Shown here piece after piece: positions 41,935 through 53,776 of a DNA stretch of 64,000 nt. The notes beneath the pieces are model-generated. The model searched no databases. It saw nothing but the letters and a program-made list of their open reading frames with translations, and was not told the DNA's origin. Location: contig JADNYV010000016.1 in the NCBI GenBank assembly GCA_015501055.1, positions 124,001 to 188,000 on the forward strand, read 5' to 3'. Made by a program: the position numbers and the translations under genes. Source of the stretch: Mucidula mucida (Eukaryota > Basidiomycota > Agaricomycetes > Agaricales > Physalacriaceae). How positions within the stretch are numbered: position 1 is the stretch's first letter; the number at the start of each line of letters is the position of its first letter.

Positions 41935-42495
41935 CTACCAGAACTCCCTGCGCTTCTTCCGGATAGCCATTACCAGCTGATGCCTTTCGCTCCATTTAGC
42001 TCTTTGCGTCTCATGCAGAAGCTCGCGCTGCTTTAGTAGCGCTTTTCGCTTGGAGCTCTTCAACGACGCCACGAGACCAACAAAATTCTGCGAGACTTTG
42101 AACATCTTTGCCAATTTCCCTCTGGAATACATTTCCGGATTTCCTCTGCGCAGCTCGCGTATTTTGTCAATCTGCTCTTCCGATAGAGGTTTTCGCAGAG
42201 GTATGATTTCCTTGTTTGGCCGCGACTTGGGCGGCAGCTTGGCGCCAGTATTGGTCGCTGGTCGCAGGAGCGGCGAGACCGGGTTGGTGGTTAGGGAGAA
42301 TGGGGAAGGCGCGGTCGGTGGCGGACGGTGGATAAAGGTGAGATCGTCGGGAAGGGCAGTGACCGCCGCTTTCGGGTTGGTGGCTAACGGGTCGGGAGCG
42401 CGGTATGGAGGGCGCTCAGAGGTTCCCGGTTTTGGACGTGGCCAGCGAGTAGCATAGCAGCGCGTCGCTCCCAACGACCGCGCCAGACGTTGCAT
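41935..42495 (-). CDS. MRPL20: Mitochondrial ribosomal protein mL58 (MRPL20)
   Basis: A fungal-specific protein of the mitochondrial large ribosomal subunit. ATG at 42495 gives MQRLARSLGATRCYATRWPR, a basic mitochondrial presequence. After a Pro-rich stretch the conserved core is PLRKPLSEEQIDKIRELRRG, NPEMYSRGKLAKMFKVSQNF, and VGLVASLKSSKRKALLKQRE. It ends in the basic helix RHQLVMAIRKKRREFW. It is a single exon of 186 residues, the usual length for the family. A decayed partial copy lies about 1.1 kb downstream. Confidence 0.88.
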   Translation of the reverse strand: MQRLARSLGATRCYATRWPRPKPGTSERPPYRAPDPLATNPKAAVTALPDDLTFIHRPPPTAPSPFSLTTNPVSPLLRPATNTGAKLPPKSRPNKEIIPLRKPLSEEQIDKIRELRRGNPEMYSRGKLAKMFKVSQNFVGLVASLKSSKRKALLKQRELLHETQRAKWSERHQLVMAIRKKRREFW

Positions 42496-43113
42496 GAAGT
42501 TCAATAACAAAAGCCTGCTGACTCATCCGGCTGAATCTAAATATGCCACATGGTTCCACTCCTGCAAGTTTTGGCTGCTACCCATCATCTCGCGAGCATA
42601 AACTTGTAACAATGAAACCTATCCCATCTTACCAGAAAGCACAATCGCATACATGAACTACACCTCAATACAACCGTTCCTCAACGCAGCAGTGGTCCTG
42701 ATCTCTATGGTTCACGAGAGCTATGCACGAATCAATTAATCACCTGAGGCAGTGCTTCTTCCTCCAGTCGCGCCAAGGACCTCTGTATTTGTCTCCAACA
42801 TAGTGGTAAACCAAATGTACACAAGCTCTATGTCACGTACCTCCGTTGCGAAGCGCATACCTACTGATCCTGTTTGCAAAAGCTCGCCTTGTCGCGTCCT
42901 CATACTGACTATTAGGTGTTTCAGAGGCCACCGATCCTTTTAGACTCCAACCTCTTCAACGAATTTCACTGATCGCGTATCATCGTTGCGCCACACCCAA
43001 GCCAAAGGTGGAGAGCTTATTTCTCTGTCCCTGAAACGTTCTAGATAGTTAAAAGTGAATCCACGGTGGCGATTCATCTCCTTACTAATTCCCTCTTTCG
43101 TCCCGCCATCATC
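42496..43113. other. Divergent intergenic region
   Basis: About 618 bp lie between the mL58 start and the tetraspan start. A minus-strand frame at 42940-43215 (NYLERFRDREISSPPLAWVW) overlaps the tetraspan 5' end and has no independent support. Otherwise nothing was recognised. Confidence 0.4.
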
Positions 43114-44586
43114 ATGCTTTCCAAGACGTTCAGAACGACTCTTTATGGTGAGGTGAGGTCTACTGTCTACACCGATTGAAGTTGATTTCCATGAAATAGC
43201 CATTATCCTTTCCATCTCTACTCTCCAGATCGCTGCCGCTATAATGGCAGCGATCGTGTACGCGCCCTATCGAGAAGGTACAAAGCCTCAAGGTGAGTTG
43301 CAATACGAACGTTCGGCGAGGTCTAAACCAAGCCCTCCCCCTCAATCAGTGTTTTACGCCTCATTCGCATCCTTCTTTGCGCTCATGACCTTCATATGGT
43401 CCATTGTGCTGTGCGTACATCCTTACCGGAAGAGTATCCGTCGACAACTCACCCTCCAAATCAGGCTGTGCTACAACGACAGACCCTGGTCTCCTCACGC
43501 GCTCACTCGTGCGCGTGCGCACCTGTACGCTGTCACTGCGTTCGCAGGCGTTTGGCTCGGTAAGCGCCATTCACAATGTGTAGTCGTCGACTGAAAGCGA
43601 TTGGTCTAGTCCTTTCTATTCTCCTCACCCAGCAGATCCCCATCCAGTGTACAGTCGATTCGTACAACTGGGAGGGCAACGGCGGTGGTCCTGTGCCACA
43701 GATGCGGCTTCTGCAGCCCTGGGATGGCTCCTCTTCATCACTTGTGAGTTTCAGCCAAGAGCACAATTTGGAATAATGTTCATGAGGAATGATTATGTTT
43801 CTAACAGCGTGTAGTGGAGCCATAATGATGTTCCTTCGTAACAAGGACGCTAGCAAGCTAGAAAGTATCACCAAAGAAGATCCGATAGATCCATCCCGCA
43901 AGCCGCCTGTCGATGTTAGTACACCTGGTTCCACGTTCCGCGCCACACTGTATTGTACGTATGCCTTCTTGTAGGCAGTCGCATTGCTGAGCTGTTCTGT
44001 ATACAGCTTTGATCATTGTATTTGGAATATCCGAGGTGGGGATGGGCATCTTCTCTGCACTAGTCAATCGCGACGTTTACTTCTCTGTTACACGACAAGG
44101 CAAGCAAACTTTATTTTTACGTCACCCCTACTAGTGTTGGTCTAACTTAATCCTCTTGCCTAGTCGTCTATGCCGGATTCGCCGCTGCACTTGGCTTGTG
44201 GTCCTTCATCTGGGCTAGCGTCTTGTAAGTTACTTCACTTGTCTCATCTCCTTTGCTTTTGCTCATTCCTATAGACTATCCTACAATAACAGGAGTTCAT
44301 CTACGTCCGTCTCACCCGGCTTCGCGTACACTTCTTCTCCGCCTCGATCGCAGCTGTAGGATGGCTCGTGCTTTCCATTCTCATGACGACGGAACTCCCA
44401 TACCAATGCGACTTTGACGTTCCCTCTGACGGAGAAAACGGTATGTGGTGTGGTTCGGATGGTGCTGCTTCTGGAGTTGGTTGGGTCTTGTTCGCTTTGA
44501 CCTCTGCTCTGACGATCAAGATGGCGCTCATGGCAAAGGCTGGGGCCGGTTTACACGATAATGTGGCGGCATATGATAAGTTATGA
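43114..44586 (+). CDS. Tandemly duplicated tetraspan membrane protein
   Basis: Two similar four-helix units follow each other. Unit A starts at ATG 43114: MLSKTFRTTLY, then after an intron AIILSISTLQIAAAIMAAIV, SVFYASFASFFALMTFIWSI, ARAHLYAVTAFAGVW, LVLSILLTQQIPIQC, and GWLLFIT..GAIMMFL. Unit B reads STFRATLY, SLIIVFGISEVGMGIFSALV, VVYAGFAAALGLWSFIWASV, RLRVHFFSASIAAVGW, LVLSILMTTELPYQC, WCGSDGAASGVGW, and LFALTSALTIKMALM, stop at 44584-44586. The topology resembles MARVEL-type proteins. There is no ATG just before unit B, so the units seem to be one reading unit. In unit A the frame shifts by one base between GGC-GGT at ~43683 and the WSCATDAASAALGW block. Confidence 0.65.
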
Positions 44587-44840
44587 GCGCGGCTTGAATA
44601 CTGAACTGTTTACTAATACATACGATTATGTATCATTAGCCCTCGAGATCCTCTCAAAGTTTTGAAGCTTGAAGGCTCATTTAAGTGATACAAGCAGTCA
44701 GAATATTGTTCTTGAAATATTGTCATAAGAGACTGGTCTATAAGTTCTGCAGCGGAGTAAAGTACAAGAAATACGATAGAAGAAATATCAAGCGAATACT
44801 GTATACTAAAGGCAATAAGTTACAGCGAAGAGCAGCGACT

Positions 44841-47800
44841 TTAGCCGCTGAAAGCCAAGGTTCCTTGACCACGCTCGGGATCCGTCATACGGTGTACACG
44901 AACGGAGTTTCCAACAGTGATATTGTTCATATCTTGCGGGGTAATGAGCACATACTGCTTCTTGTCGGACTGGTTGGCAGTCTCGATCTATCAAACCAAG
45001 TCAGAATTTATAAAAGCGAACAATGCGGATTTCTTTTCATACCATCATTTTCATCGAGATACGCCGATTGACGGCATCCATGAACACGTCGAACTCATCC
45101 AAGCACCGCAAGGGACAACCGATAGCTTCCCAAAGCGAGAGCAACAAGCAGATGGTGGAAAACGACTTTTCACCCCCACTGAGAGACCTAGGATCCTTGT
45201 CACGCGAGCCGCCTTGAGTCGCGGCGACGTCGTCAGTCTGGACCTTCAACTGTAGTGTACCCTTGTCGTGGTCGAACAGCACCTTGCCGTAGTAACCTCG
45301 GTGAGAAAGGTTAAACTGGAAGACAAGTTTACAGCGGAGGGCGATATGACGACGGAACTCTTGCCATCTCGCCAGACGTGTCATCAAAGAACTTTTGAGT
45401 TGCTGCACATGAGTACGCGATTTAGCCGCGTTCTTCGCGAAAAAAGATGCCGACATACTTTGTTCAACTTCACCATGTGTCTCCATTCTTGCTCGGCACT
45501 TTGAAGAACGGCGCTGGCCTTGTTCAATTCTTCGAGAATCTCCTCGACGGTTGCGCCTTGCCTGTTACTCCTCTGAGTATACGAGGCACTTCATCGAAAT
45601 CATACAACGAACCTTTTCTCTCGCTCCTTCAGAGCGGCGTTTGTCGAGTCCAAATTCCGTTGAATCTCTTCATGCGAACGATGGGTCTCAACGCGGGGAC
45701 AAAACTCCAGAGCTTTCGTAGTCCACACCTAAGAAGCCAGAGTCAGAACTGATGTATAAGGAGATAGATTGGTAAACCTCGAATTCCTCCTGGAGCACAC
45801 TCGCCGTGTTTTGGAACTCAGTCAATTTGGTCCTCTCTTCATCGAGTTTCCCTTGCATGTACCTCAACTCGTGATTCGCTTTCAAACGCCTCTCCGCCGC
45901 CCTTTCAACGTTGTCCTAGGTAGTTGTCAGTCGAAAAAAACAGGAAGTCCGTTTCAAGCCCGCTGACCTGCAACTGCCGACGATACTCATCATGGTCGGA
46001 CAGTTGTACCCTGACCTCATCCAACTGGGCCTGATAACCTTTCTGCTCATTCTCAATCTCGGTCTTGCGTTGATTGTGGTCTACAAATTGCTTCTCAATG
46101 TTTTCCTTTTCAGCTTCGGCGTCCTTTAAGATAGATTAGTCAAACTAGTGCGTATCTCTGAAATGTTGAGTTACATACTTTCCTAGCTGCCTCTAGTCCA
46201 GCGACGTTAGCGGGCATGTCCTCTTGAGCGGCATCTTCCAACTGGCGCAGTTTATTCTGCGCCTGGTTCACAGTTGTATGCGCGCGTTTCTCGGCAGTCT
46301 AGACACATGAGTGAGCATGTCAGCGACTTCAAGATATATATACTGTTCGCACCTTGAGTGTATCCAACTCGCCGCGAACAGTCATAAACTTGGTTTTCAA
46401 CTCCTTAACCTCGGCCTGTATACGTTGAACTTCCATTTCATCCTTCTGTAATTTCTCGTTGAAGAATCTGGCCAAAGGTGAAGAGTAGAAACACAAGATC
46501 AACATATCTACGTACCTTCGCTGTGCGGCGGAGTCCCGACCAGTAAGGAGTTGACTGGTATTGTCATTGCGGGCTTTGCCAAGAGGTGAATTCGATTCTC
46601 CTCCTTCCCTGTAAGATGGATCAATTTACATCTTGCAAAGATCGGAATGGAAGCTGCGTACGGGAAACGTCTCAGCAGGAAGCCGTCAGCAGTCCAGGCT
46701 GTTCCTGCCCTCCCATAGGAGCGCAACATGTCTTCACCTTCTCGACGAGTCTTGGCCAGAAACATTTTCTCGATACGCGCCTGATTAATGAGAATACGAA
46801 GGACGAAAGGATCAGAGATCTGAGAATATCGTGAGTGAGAAACGCTAGACGTGTAAGGGAACACACCTCCAGAGCTTTTAAGACTGTCAGCATATGAGAT
46901 GGAGGCTCGCCAGAGCTGTAATCGAACATATCGCGTTCCGCGATGATGACGAGGAGATTCTCGCTGCACAATAGTCTGAGCACATGCATACATTATCATC
47001 GCTGGCACTTACTTTCCGGAGCTCTTGAGCATATCCTTTAGAATACGAGCGTCGCGAGGATCGGTGACAGAAAATGCAGTGAGCAGATTACCGAGCTGCT
47101 TTCGAAGAAGCTCGCCCCATTGCTCAGGGTCTTTGCACTTGACGTGTACTCCCAATGGCCCCAATGGCATCTCTCCAGACCATTTCTGGCGCTTGATCCG
47201 TTCGAGGAGCTGCGGCATGTTTCTGCCGTATGCGACGTAACGATCGTTTTCTTGTTCGTTCGCTTGACGAATCATGTGCTGGTCATGAAGAACGCTTTCA
47301 CGGGCAGTATTCAATTCAGCTTCCTTCGCCTCGCCAGCTTGCTTGACTTCTTGAACTTTGGCATCAGCTTCCCTCATCTTCTGAAGAATCTCTGGCAGGG
47401 ACTCCTTCGCTGCTTTGAGCCGCTCGTTTGCTTCATCAACTTGGCGACGAGATTCGTCCCGTTTGGCCTGACTATCTGACGCCAGCCGGCGATTCTCGAA
47501 GTCGATTTGCCGTTGAATGTCCGCAATCGTCACCTTCGTAGAGCGGAAACTGTCGTCCATGGCCTTGCGTTCCGACTACAAAATGGTCAGCGAGAGCAAG
47601 AGTGGCAGGTGAAAATACAGACAGCGAGCTCGTTGAGGACAGAGCGGTTCTTACGCATCTTCTCGGTTAGGTCGCGTTTCTGGTTATTGAGATCATCCAC
47701 TCCATTTAGCGTAGAGTAAGCCTCTTCTGCCCTCGTGACTTCATTAGACTCCGACTCGAAGAGAGCCTAAATTGATTCTGTGAGACAGTGCAAAGATCCA

Positions 47801-49224
47801 TGGACAATATGCGTGCCTCAGCAGCGCGCAAACCCTCTTCAACTTTCGGCAATCGGCGCTCCTGTTTAGCTGCAGCATCCATTGCTTCTTGCAGCTGATT
47901 TCCCTTGTCGTGAACGAATGACCACGCCAATTCCTTTTTGAGCTCATCGACTTTCTTCTTCTGGTCGCGAGCCTTCGAAGCTTCCTCATAATGGGACAAG
48001 GCCTCCTTATAGGCTACACGGAGATCTGGCAGCGCCTCCTTCTTCTGGTTCAGAACCTTGGTAGTGTGATCGATATTTTCCAAGCAAGTTGTATACTCCT
48101 CTGAAAGCTGAGAGAGCTGCGTTCCACGAAGGAAGAACTATGCGAAATATGAGCAGAGAATGCACGGGGTGAATCGACCTTCTTACCTTGTATTTATCAG
48201 ACGGATGGGACGCGCTCAAGAATTGTCGAGCAGCGTCTAAACACATGTCAGACAGAGGACTGGTAGTATGGGAACTATGTACCTTGAGTGAGGACGTTCA
48301 TGGGGTTGTCGACTTGAATATTCATATGGTCACATATGGCTGCCAATTCTTCCTTCTTAGAACTGATGAGCCGACCGTCTTTGCTCTTGATTTTCCACGA
48401 GGATGAGCCGTCCTTGGTGAACTTGCGCGTAATGACAATACTTTTGCCATATTCCTTCGGCTTGTACGCCTCTTCGCCTTGGTTCTTGATCTGGATGGTG
48501 ACCTCGGCAACGCTGTGCACGACGTTAATACTGGACACGTAGAAAAGAAAGCAGAACACACGATTGGCCCTCGCGAATGAAAGACTTAAGACCGTTGGCA
48601 CGGCCAGTTGAGTTGGCTTTACCACCCAAAGCAACAGTAATGGCGGATAAAACCGCGCTCTTGCCACCTAAGGATGGTTAGGTTACGCGTGGCGGGGATG
48701 CAAAAGGATTCGTACTGCCGTTGTGACCTGTCAGGTCCATGTTAGTAGCCGTTCGCGCGTATTTGCGTGTAAGACATACCGATGATAAAATTGATCTGAG
48801 GGCCAAAGCTGAATGTCAGGTATTTGTGGCACATGAATTGGTGCATTTCAATGGACTCGATGATCCCGTGGTCAGCAATGCCCTAGATATAGATGAGCGT
48901 GTTGTTGGCAGAGAATGACGCGTAACATACACCGGCGACGTTCCGCTTGGCGGCCATAGCATCGAGCACAGTCTGGGTGTAACGGCTTTCGAACTCCTCG
49001 TCGTCGTCATCGCCATTCATTTCAACATCTTGATCAGCGTCCAACTCTTCGTCGTCTTCGTCTGCGACTTGACGACGCGCTGCCGCCTTGCCTTTACGCG
49101 CCGGCTTACGCTCCTGCTGGGAGTCGTCGTCTTCGTATTCTTCAGTGCGCGCTCGTTTCGATGCGGGAGATGAGGCCACGCTGCCCTCGTCGTCACTGTC
49201 TGCTGTGGCGCGACGTTTAGGCAT
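44841..49224 (-). CDS. SMC6: Structural maintenance of chromosomes protein 6 (SMC6)
   Basis: SMC6 pairs with SMC5 in a nuclear ATPase complex for recombinational repair and replication-fork stability. Start at 49224 gives an acidic, basic-patched N-terminus ([15 protein letters not shown]). The head begins [20 protein letters not shown] with Walker A GHNGSGKSA. Then come [38 protein letters not shown], and [20 protein letters not shown]. Long coiled-coil stretches fill about 48.1-45.5 kb, interrupted by the hinge ([20 protein letters not shown] near 47140). The C-terminal head has [20 protein letters not shown], signature [20 protein letters not shown], and Walker [12 protein letters not shown]. 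It ends [20 protein letters not shown] and [14 protein letters not shown] with TAA at 44841-44843. Many short introns interrupt the gene. Confidence 0.95.
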
Positions 49225-49471
49225 CCTGGAAAAAGGGTGGGTGGTGATGGTCGCTTGAAGAAACGCGTCCGCACGTGTTCATGTTTGTTGCTTGCGTAGG
49301 CTTTGCATCCTAATAACAAGGTTGAAGTGAGTTTTTCCGAAAAACCCGAGACCCACTCCCGAGGTTGAAAGTACTCAAAAACGGGGCACGGGCATAGGAT
49401 AGGTGAGAACGACCATATGCGACCTACTAGATAATATACAGACAATAGGCTATACTTAATCAATACAGATG

Positions 49472-51165
49472 CTACCGAGCGATACCTCGATCATTACCCC
49501 AACTCGACACGCTATCCCGAGCACTTCCAGTCTGAATGTAAGCATCTGGTCTCAAAAACCCGTCTGCGCTCACTCCACCGAGGGACGGCGGGTGACGATT
49601 CAGTGTATCTCTCGGTGATGAGGGTAGTCCCGACGCTGCTGGAGGTGGCGGTAATACACCCCAAATAGATGAAGCTGCGTGGGATAAATGGGTGGTGTTC
49701 GTGGAGGACGCACGAAGAAGACCCGAGGGATAGAACGACATGGCGATGGAAGTCGGATCCTCTGGGACATCCGCGTCAGGTCGCATATATGCTCGGGCGG
49801 GTACTGTTCTTGGAGTGACAAGATTCCCAAATGACGACCGAGCATCTGGGGTGCGTTGTGAGCTTGACCGATTTGCAGCGTAATTAAGCATGTCCTCGAT
49901 ATTCAGAGGTGCGATGTCTGACGATGTGGAGCGTTTGGTCGCTGTTGACTGCCTTGCTGGTTGGTTAGCAGGCGCGGCGTTACCCCAAGACGCGATACTG
50001 CCCCTGGTGAAATTAGATTCTGTAGGGGAGTACTTGGCCATTGCATAAGGAGGATCCCGGACATAACCTTCCGGATACTGTGGCACCGTGGGTGGTACTA
50101 CAGGCGCAAATCCTTCTCCCGCTACGACCTTTTCCATGGATCCGTATGAGCGATGGCTCTCCAGTAGGTTTGGATCAAAAGCGACGGCGCCTCCCACAGC
50201 TCTCAGCTTTCGCTTACGTTCGCGAAGAATGAAGAGGACAACAAGAACAGATATCAAGATGACAAGCCCACCGCCAACACTAACCCCAATGATGGCGCCG
50301 CTACGAACGGTGAGACCCTTGTCAACTGCATGATAAACAACACCCACTTGGAAAGTGTGCCCACAGCACCAACAGTACTCGCTGCTTGGGTGCCATTGTC
50401 ATCGGTATTGTCATTGTCATCGTTCTTTTGGAGACATGCTTCGGAAGTGCTAGCATCGCCGGCGACTAGGAGTAACAACATATGAAGTTAGCTGCACTCG
50501 GTGTCACGAAAGTAATGCGTACTGTGCAAAAGAGACGTCGTGTTCTTTTGATTCGTACCACTGTCGAGCATCAAGACGACATCATGCTGACGAGAGAAGT
50601 TCATGAGATAAGACGCGGTCTTAAGCTCGGTGTCATCAGATTGGAGGGGAAGAAGAAAGGATTTGCCCTTGGGCTCGAGCAAACGAATGGATGGTGCCGT
50701 TGTTGTGTTGTATTGGACCGAGAAAGTGTTACACTGCTCGATGTTTTCTGAAATGGAAAAGAGTGAAGAGGACGTCGTTGATTCCACAGGCGGGAGGCAG
50801 CTAGCATCATCGGAGTCGAGAACTCTGTACAGGTCCGACACTCGCGCACTGTTCTGCCCTTCTGCATCATCCAGAGACGCCAAAAACTGCGTACCAGCGG
50901 GGAGAGGAAAGAAGGTCACGTATACACCGGACGAATTGATGGCGGCATTGGGAATGTCAATCGCGATTGGAGGGGCAGAAAGAGGAAGGATAGTGAGTGT
51001 AACTGGAATGGAGTCTGCTGGCACTTCGCTCCCACGGAAGGATATGGAGACTGGCTCGCACTGAGTAACGTTGTTGTCGAAATTGAACTTGAACCTTTTG
51101 GCAAGGACAACCTGCTGTCCCAAGGCCAAGACGCCAAGGAGAAGCGCGACTGCGTTTGCTACCAT
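49472..51165 (-). CDS. Secreted-domain single-pass membrane protein, unknown function
   Basis: ATG at 51165 starts a signal peptide (MVANAVALLLGVLALGQQVV). The extracellular part reads FNFDNNVTQCEPVSISFRGS, ITILPL-like TLTILPLSAPPIAIDIPNAA, GVYVTFFPLPAGTQFLASLD, and later ENIEQCNTFSVQYNTTTAPS. This looks like two related beta-rich units, each with a Cys in a xxQCxxxS context. An Asp/Asn/Thr linker leads, after a 47-nt intron ending before VDKGLTV, into the transmembrane helix AIIGVSVGGGLVILISVLVV and the basic stop-transfer RERKRK. The ~230-residue cytoplasmic tail is Ser/Pro-rich and disordered. This layout is common for Agaricomycete surface proteins without assigned function. Confidence 0.8.
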
Positions 51166-51573
51166 GGACCGATAGAAAAGAAAAGAACGCCTCAGCTAGA
51201 TCGTACAAGACCCAACTGGTCCACACCGCAGACTGTCCACAGGAAAGGCGAAAGAAACGAAAGACAATGGTGGTGAGAAATGTACACGAGAGGAGCCGCG
51301 GCCTATGTTTTACGACGCCATCAGATCAGAACTGTTCCTGAAGAGATTTTCACAGTGATATCACTACAACATGGTTAGCTCGTTGCATCACCTCAACGGC
51401 CTGCACACGACCATCATCATGATTAGCCAAACAGACAACCATTCAATACAGATTCAAAGAAGACTGAAGGAGACAAGTTGGTCCAACTGACGGCGGCATC
51501 TTCGGCGGCACTTTGCGTGTTCCGATTGCCTTACCCCGCATTTTCAGGGACTCGCGGAGCTTGACCACAAACC
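51166..51573. promoter_or_regulatory. Divergent promoter region
   Basis: About 408 bp lie between the starts of the membrane protein (minus) and BCKDH E1-alpha (plus). Both promoters should be here. No clear TATA box, repeat or RNA gene was recognised. Confidence 0.45.
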
Positions 51574-53404
51574 ATGTTACGAACAACGGCGGCCACTTTG
51601 TCAAAGAGATGCCTACGCTACCAGACTGCTAGAATGTCTACCAGAGCACCCGAGCGGCTCCCGAATACCCAATCACCCATAATACCCAATCTCAAGTTCT
51701 TCAACTCTGTCACTCCAGACGGTGAACAGATACCGACATACAGAGTTCTGGACGGGTCTGGAAAGATTCTCGATGGCGCCGATGCCGTAGAGGTGCGCGG
51801 GAACGACTCTTATGAATGGTGATTTGTTTGACGTACGTGTAGATTGACGAGGCCCTTGCGCGCAGGATGTGAGTGTACTGCACCTCGCTGTTTGCCATGG
51901 GTTGAATTGTTTCGCGCCAGATATGAGCACATGCAACTCTTGCCGACTCTTGACAATGTTCTGTACAATGTCCAACGTCAAGGAAAGATATCGTTCTATG
52001 TGCGTATCCAGATACCGCGTTTATGTCAGTGCTCACAACGCCGATATCTAGATGACAACGGTTCGGCGATTTCAAGCGCATTTGGCGTTTACTGATCATA
52101 AGCAGTATGGGGAGGAAGCAACAGTCATAGGTTCAGCGGCAGGTCTACAGCTGGATGACGAGTGAGTGTGAGACCAGTTATTCATCCTTACTCTTGATTC
52201 ATGTTCCTGTTGTAGAATCCTTGGTATACATAGATTCACGTTTATACAGTTTAGATATCTTACACCATCACACAGGCCAGTACCGCGAAATGGGGGTCCT
52301 GTTATGGCGTAACTTTGGCCTCGACAACGTCATGGCCCAATGCTTCGGTACCCAAGACGATACCTCTGGCAAGGGAAGGCAAATGCCTGTCGTATGTGCC
52401 CTAGCTTGCGTCTCTATGCATGCCTCCTCACCTGTATCTAGCATTTTGGTTCTCCGAAGCATCATTTCCATACAATCTCATCTCCCCTTGCAACACAGAT
52501 CCCACAAGCAGCCGGCGTGGCGTATGCACTACGACGATCGCCGGACCGTCGTTCCTCGGTTGCGGCTTGCTTTTTTGGTGAAGGTGCTGCGTCCGAAGGA
52601 GGTAACGAGGCATTCGTTCTCATCTGATCATGCTTTCTCACCCATTTTCTTTACCAGACTTCCACGCAGGTTTGCTGCTAGCATCGACGGTGCCTTCACC
52701 TGTGGTCTTTATCGCCCGGAACAATGGATTCGCGATCAGCACACCGAGCATGGAGCAATACTATGGGGATGGCATCGCCAGTCGTGGGCCAGGCTATGGA
52801 ATTGATACCATTCGTGTTGACGGAAACGATGTCCTTGCGGTGATGACTGCCGTTAGAGAAGGCCGAAGAAGGGCTCTCAAGCAAGGTAGAGCGGTCTTGA
52901 TAGAGGCCATGACATACCGGTAGGTATAGGACTTGTCAGTGGATCGAGTTACTAATAATGTACAACAGGGTGGGTCATCATTCGACTTCGGATGATTCCT
53001 ACGCGTATCGGGCTAGATCAGAAGTGGAGGATCGTAAACGGATTGATAACCCCATAGCACGATTCAAGTTGTACATAGAGTCCAAGGGATGGTGGGATGA
53101 GACGGCGGAAGAGGAGCTGAAGGCAAGGCTGAAAGCGGACGTCATGAAGGCATTCAAGAAGGCAGAAGCTATGCCATATTGCGAAGTGGGAGAAATGTTC
53201 ACGGATGTATATGGCGGCGAGCAACCGTGGAACATTGTGCGTTCTATGTCTCTTCCTCTTTCGACGGCTGATGTGTTTGTGCAGAAGGAACAACGTGAAG
53301 AGCTTGCACATCTGCTTAGGAAGTATGGTAATACCTGGAAGCCGTGGAGCACCCAGTTGAAGAAGCATAAGAATAAAGGAGAAGATCTCGTCAAGGCGTC
53401 ATGA
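51574..53404 (+). CDS. BCKDHA: Branched-chain 2-oxoacid dehydrogenase E1 subunit alpha, mitochondrial
   Basis: The thiamine-diphosphate-dependent E1-alpha subunit decarboxylates the 2-oxo acids of Val, Leu and Ile in the mitochondrial matrix. The start [20 protein letters not shown] is a basic presequence. Conserved blocks follow: [60 protein letters not shown], and [20 protein letters not shown]. Then [18 protein letters not shown], the diphosphate-binding [22 protein letters not shown], and the phosphorylation loop [14 protein letters not shown]. The end [20 protein letters not shown] leads to stop at 53402-53404. An 8-nt micro-exon at 52216-52223 joins DDE to GQYREMG. About 430 residues, normal for the family. 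Confidence 0.93.
52216..52223 (+). other. 8-nt internal micro-exon of BCKDHA
   Basis: The sequence AATCCTTG lies between an AG at 52214-52215 and a GT at 52224-52225. Joined to exon ends at 52161 and 52276 it encodes Glu-Ile-Leu-Gly and restores the conserved DDEILGQYREMG. Flanking introns are 54 and 52 nt. Confidence 0.75.
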
Positions 53405-53483
53405 TATTCTGTACACGACAGCTGTATATTACAAGTCAGACTTAATGTTAAATAAAGCAGGATAATGATACGTACATTCTATG

Positions 53484-53776
53484 CTAGCTTGGAGGCGGTA
53501 ATTTCTTGGCTTCTTCTCTGGCTTTCCTTCGTCCACCCATCATCAAGGAGACGTAGTCAGCACCTCCGAGTACATGTTCACCTGGTTTCCGACCTTCCGA
53601 CTTGGCGGAGGCGGCCTTGTTTTTCTTCTTTTTTGAATCGGCGACTTGCTGTTGCTGCGAAGTCCCCGATGAGGCAGACGACTTATTTTTCTTGGGCTGG
53701 AAAGATCGTCAAAGTCATATTGGCTGAGCCGGAAAACACTCACAACGCGCTTCAAAAATTTTGCACTACGACCCAT
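53484..53776 (-). CDS. Small Lys-rich conserved protein
   Basis: Two exons. ATG at 53776 gives MGRSAKFLKRV. A 47-nt intron (53743-53697, GTGAGT donor) then leads into PKKNKSSASSGTSQQQQVAD and SKKKKNKAASAKSEGRKPGE. The end is HVLGGADYVSLMMGGRRKAR followed by EEAKKLPPPS, stop at 53484-53486. The protein has about 80 residues, is very basic, and ends in a plausible short helix. I do not recognise a named family. Such small basic proteins are often nucleolar or ribosome-associated, which is inference only. It converges closely on BCKDHA, with 79 bp between the stop codons. Confidence 0.7.
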
